From Myxococcales bacterium (GTDB lineage: Bacteria; Myxococcota; Polyangia; Nannocystales; Nannocystaceae), in assembly GCA_016793465.1 (NCBI GenBank), contig JAEUJW010000082.1, positions 1-41,991 of the forward strand: a DNA stretch of 41,991 bases. Direction: 5' to 3'. This document shows positions 41,159-41,991 of the stretch, piece by piece. Numbering within the stretch: position 1 is the first letter of the stretch; every line of letters begins with the position of its first letter. Under the pieces are notes generated by a model. That model was not told where the DNA came from. It did not search any database and saw nothing but the letters and a program-made list of their open reading frames with translations. Both the position numbers and the translations under genes were made by a program.

Positions 41159-41991
41159 TTAGGCGGATTGACGGAGAGCCGGGCGGCCTCGGCGTGCCAC
41201 AGACGGCCGGACCTCGACCGCGGCGACGTCGATAGTTGGCTTAGCAAGCGCCCGCGACCCATGGCGCGGTTCGCGGCCGACCTCGATCTCCGGTAGCTCC
41301 AGGGCTGCTGTGATCTGCGCCCAGGTCCCGTTGCCGCACCAGCGCTCGTACCACCGCCAGCATGTTGATGCGCTGCCAAGGGTCTTCGGCATCTCTCGCC
41401 ACTTGGCGCCGTTGTGCAGGACCCAGCGGATCGCGTCGACGGCCCGCCGCAGGTCCGTGCGGCGGCCCCCGCAGGTGCCGCGTGTCGCCTCCACGATCGC
41501 CGCGATCCGCTTCCACTGGCGGTCGGTGAGGCGCTCGAACGGCGGGGGGGTGAGCACGAGGGCACCCCGCGTCGCGCCGACGATCCGGTCCGTCGCCGCC
41601 TCGAGGCCGTCGCGGACGACGTCGTTGGCCAGGTGGGCGTAGCGCTGCGTCGTGCGGTCGTGTTTGTGCCCGAGCATCGCGCCGACCACGGCCAGCGGGA
41701 CCCCGCACATGAGCGCGTCGCTGGCGAACGAGTGCCGCAGGTCATGCAGGCGGACGTCGGGGATCCCGGCGGCGGCACGGACGTTCTCCCACGAGCGGTT
41801 GATGCTCTTGATCCGCGTCCCCTTCGGCCCGCGCAGCACGTAGCCCGTGGGCGGGTTGCCGGTCTGGTCGTGGATGTACTTCAGCAGGCCGAGCACGTGC
41901 TTCGACACCTGGATCTTGAGCTGGCCGCCCTTCGTGTCGGGCAGGTCCAGGAACGCGTGCTGCCAGTTCACCATCTCCCACTTCAGCAGCA
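41159..41991 (-). CDS. Tyrosine integrase C-terminal part fused to IS5-type DUF4096 domain (partial)
   Basis: The frame enters from the right edge (LLKWE before the first Met at 41974), so the N-terminus is outside the window. Counting from that Met, residues 77-112 hold the catalytic signature of phage-type integrases: HDLRHSFASDALM (His77, Arg80), LGHKHDRTTQRYAHL (His103, Tyr112 nucleophile). At about 148-225 the frame continues without a break into LTDRQWKRIAAIVEATRG, then RRAVDAIRWVLHNGAKWREMPKTLGSAS and WCGNGTWAQI. This is the N-terminal domain of IS5-family transposases (DUF4096-like). The last 45 residues are unassigned. The integrase may have moved this accessory region. The arginine of box I is not visible here. 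Confidence 0.8.
   Translation of the reverse strand, partial: LLKWEMVNWQHAFLDLPDTKGGQLKIQVSKHVLGLLKYIHDQTGNPPTGYVLRGPKGTRIKSINRSWENVRAAAGIPDVRLHDLRHSFASDALMCGVPLAVVGAMLGHKHDRTTQRYAHLANDVVRDGLEAATDRIVGATRGALVLTPPPFERLTDRQWKRIAAIVEATRGTCGGRRTDLRRAVDAIRWVLHNGAKWREMPKTLGSASTCWRWYERWCGNGTWAQITAALELPEIEVGREPRHGSRALAKPTIDVAAVEVRPSVARRGRPALRQSA

Noticed and set aside
1..41991. tRNA or rRNA genes, including a tRNA attachment site near the integrase
   Set aside because: No cloverleaf-like TTCRANNC block with matching acceptor stem or rRNA-like sequence was noticed on reading both strands. A covariance search was not possible.

Overview
The window is uniformly very GC-rich (about 70% by eye) and its genes strongly favour G or C at third codon positions. 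The lipoproteins at 1508-2989, one ending in a Thr/Pro/Gly-rich 'PTTGPPTTG' style tail, resemble those of Myxococcota, possibly the Nannocystaceae. This is a judgement of style, not a search result. Two ParA-type genes, one with a ribbon-helix-helix (RHH) partner and repeat arrays, and a tyrosine integrase at the right edge suggest a plasmid or integrative element, or an accessory island derived from one.

Left part (1-4032): a partial HTH gene at the edge, two small hypothetical genes, a Cys-rich lipoprotein, a lipoprotein with an HExxH metallopeptidase motif, a frame-disrupted Gly-rich stretch followed by a hairpin terminator, and a hypothetical protein with a repetitive Ala/Pro/Lys tail. 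Middle part (4033-10251): almost 1.9 kb without a convincing gene, holding a 12-bp tandem array, five copies of a 20-bp inverted repeat (GGCCACA-N6-TGTGGCC) and two GATAC/GTATC palindromes. These lead into a ParA-type ATPase and an RHH protein, so this looks like a partition locus with its centromere and operators. A convergent gene of unknown function and a second ParA paralogue, with Arg in place of the P-loop Lys, follow.

Defence operon 1 (10252-21920, + strand): four overlapping genes. They encode a nucleoside-phosphorylase-like domain fused to an AAA ATPase; a 1561-residue AAA_35-like / pseudokinase / UPF1-like SF1 helicase fusion; a protein with two HKD (phospholipase D-type) motifs; and an ATPase with a broken Walker A. 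Kinase-like domain, COG1112-type helicase and PLD nuclease together recall type I Mokosh. The two extra ATPase genes, the N-terminal AAA fusion and the phosphorylase module are not part of that description as I remember it.

Defence operon 2 (40835-21964, - strand): thirteen tightly packed genes, mostly joined by ATGA or 8-nt overlaps. In order of transcription they are a specificity-like protein, a small protein, an N6-adenine methylase (HsdM-like), a second specificity protein, a TIGR04141/DUF6119 protein, two unknowns, a 1422-residue P-loop ATPase, an unknown, a possible NurA-like protein, a HerA-type ATPase, a small PD-(D/E)xE nuclease-like protein and a Ser/Thr kinase with a helical-repeat tail. 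Methylase, nuclease, ATPase and kinase together match the published outline of MADS (methylation-associated defence system) and MADS-like systems. The two operons converge, with only 43 bp between their stop codons. The right edge holds the end of a tyrosine integrase fused in frame to an IS5-type transposase N-terminal domain (DUF4096-like).
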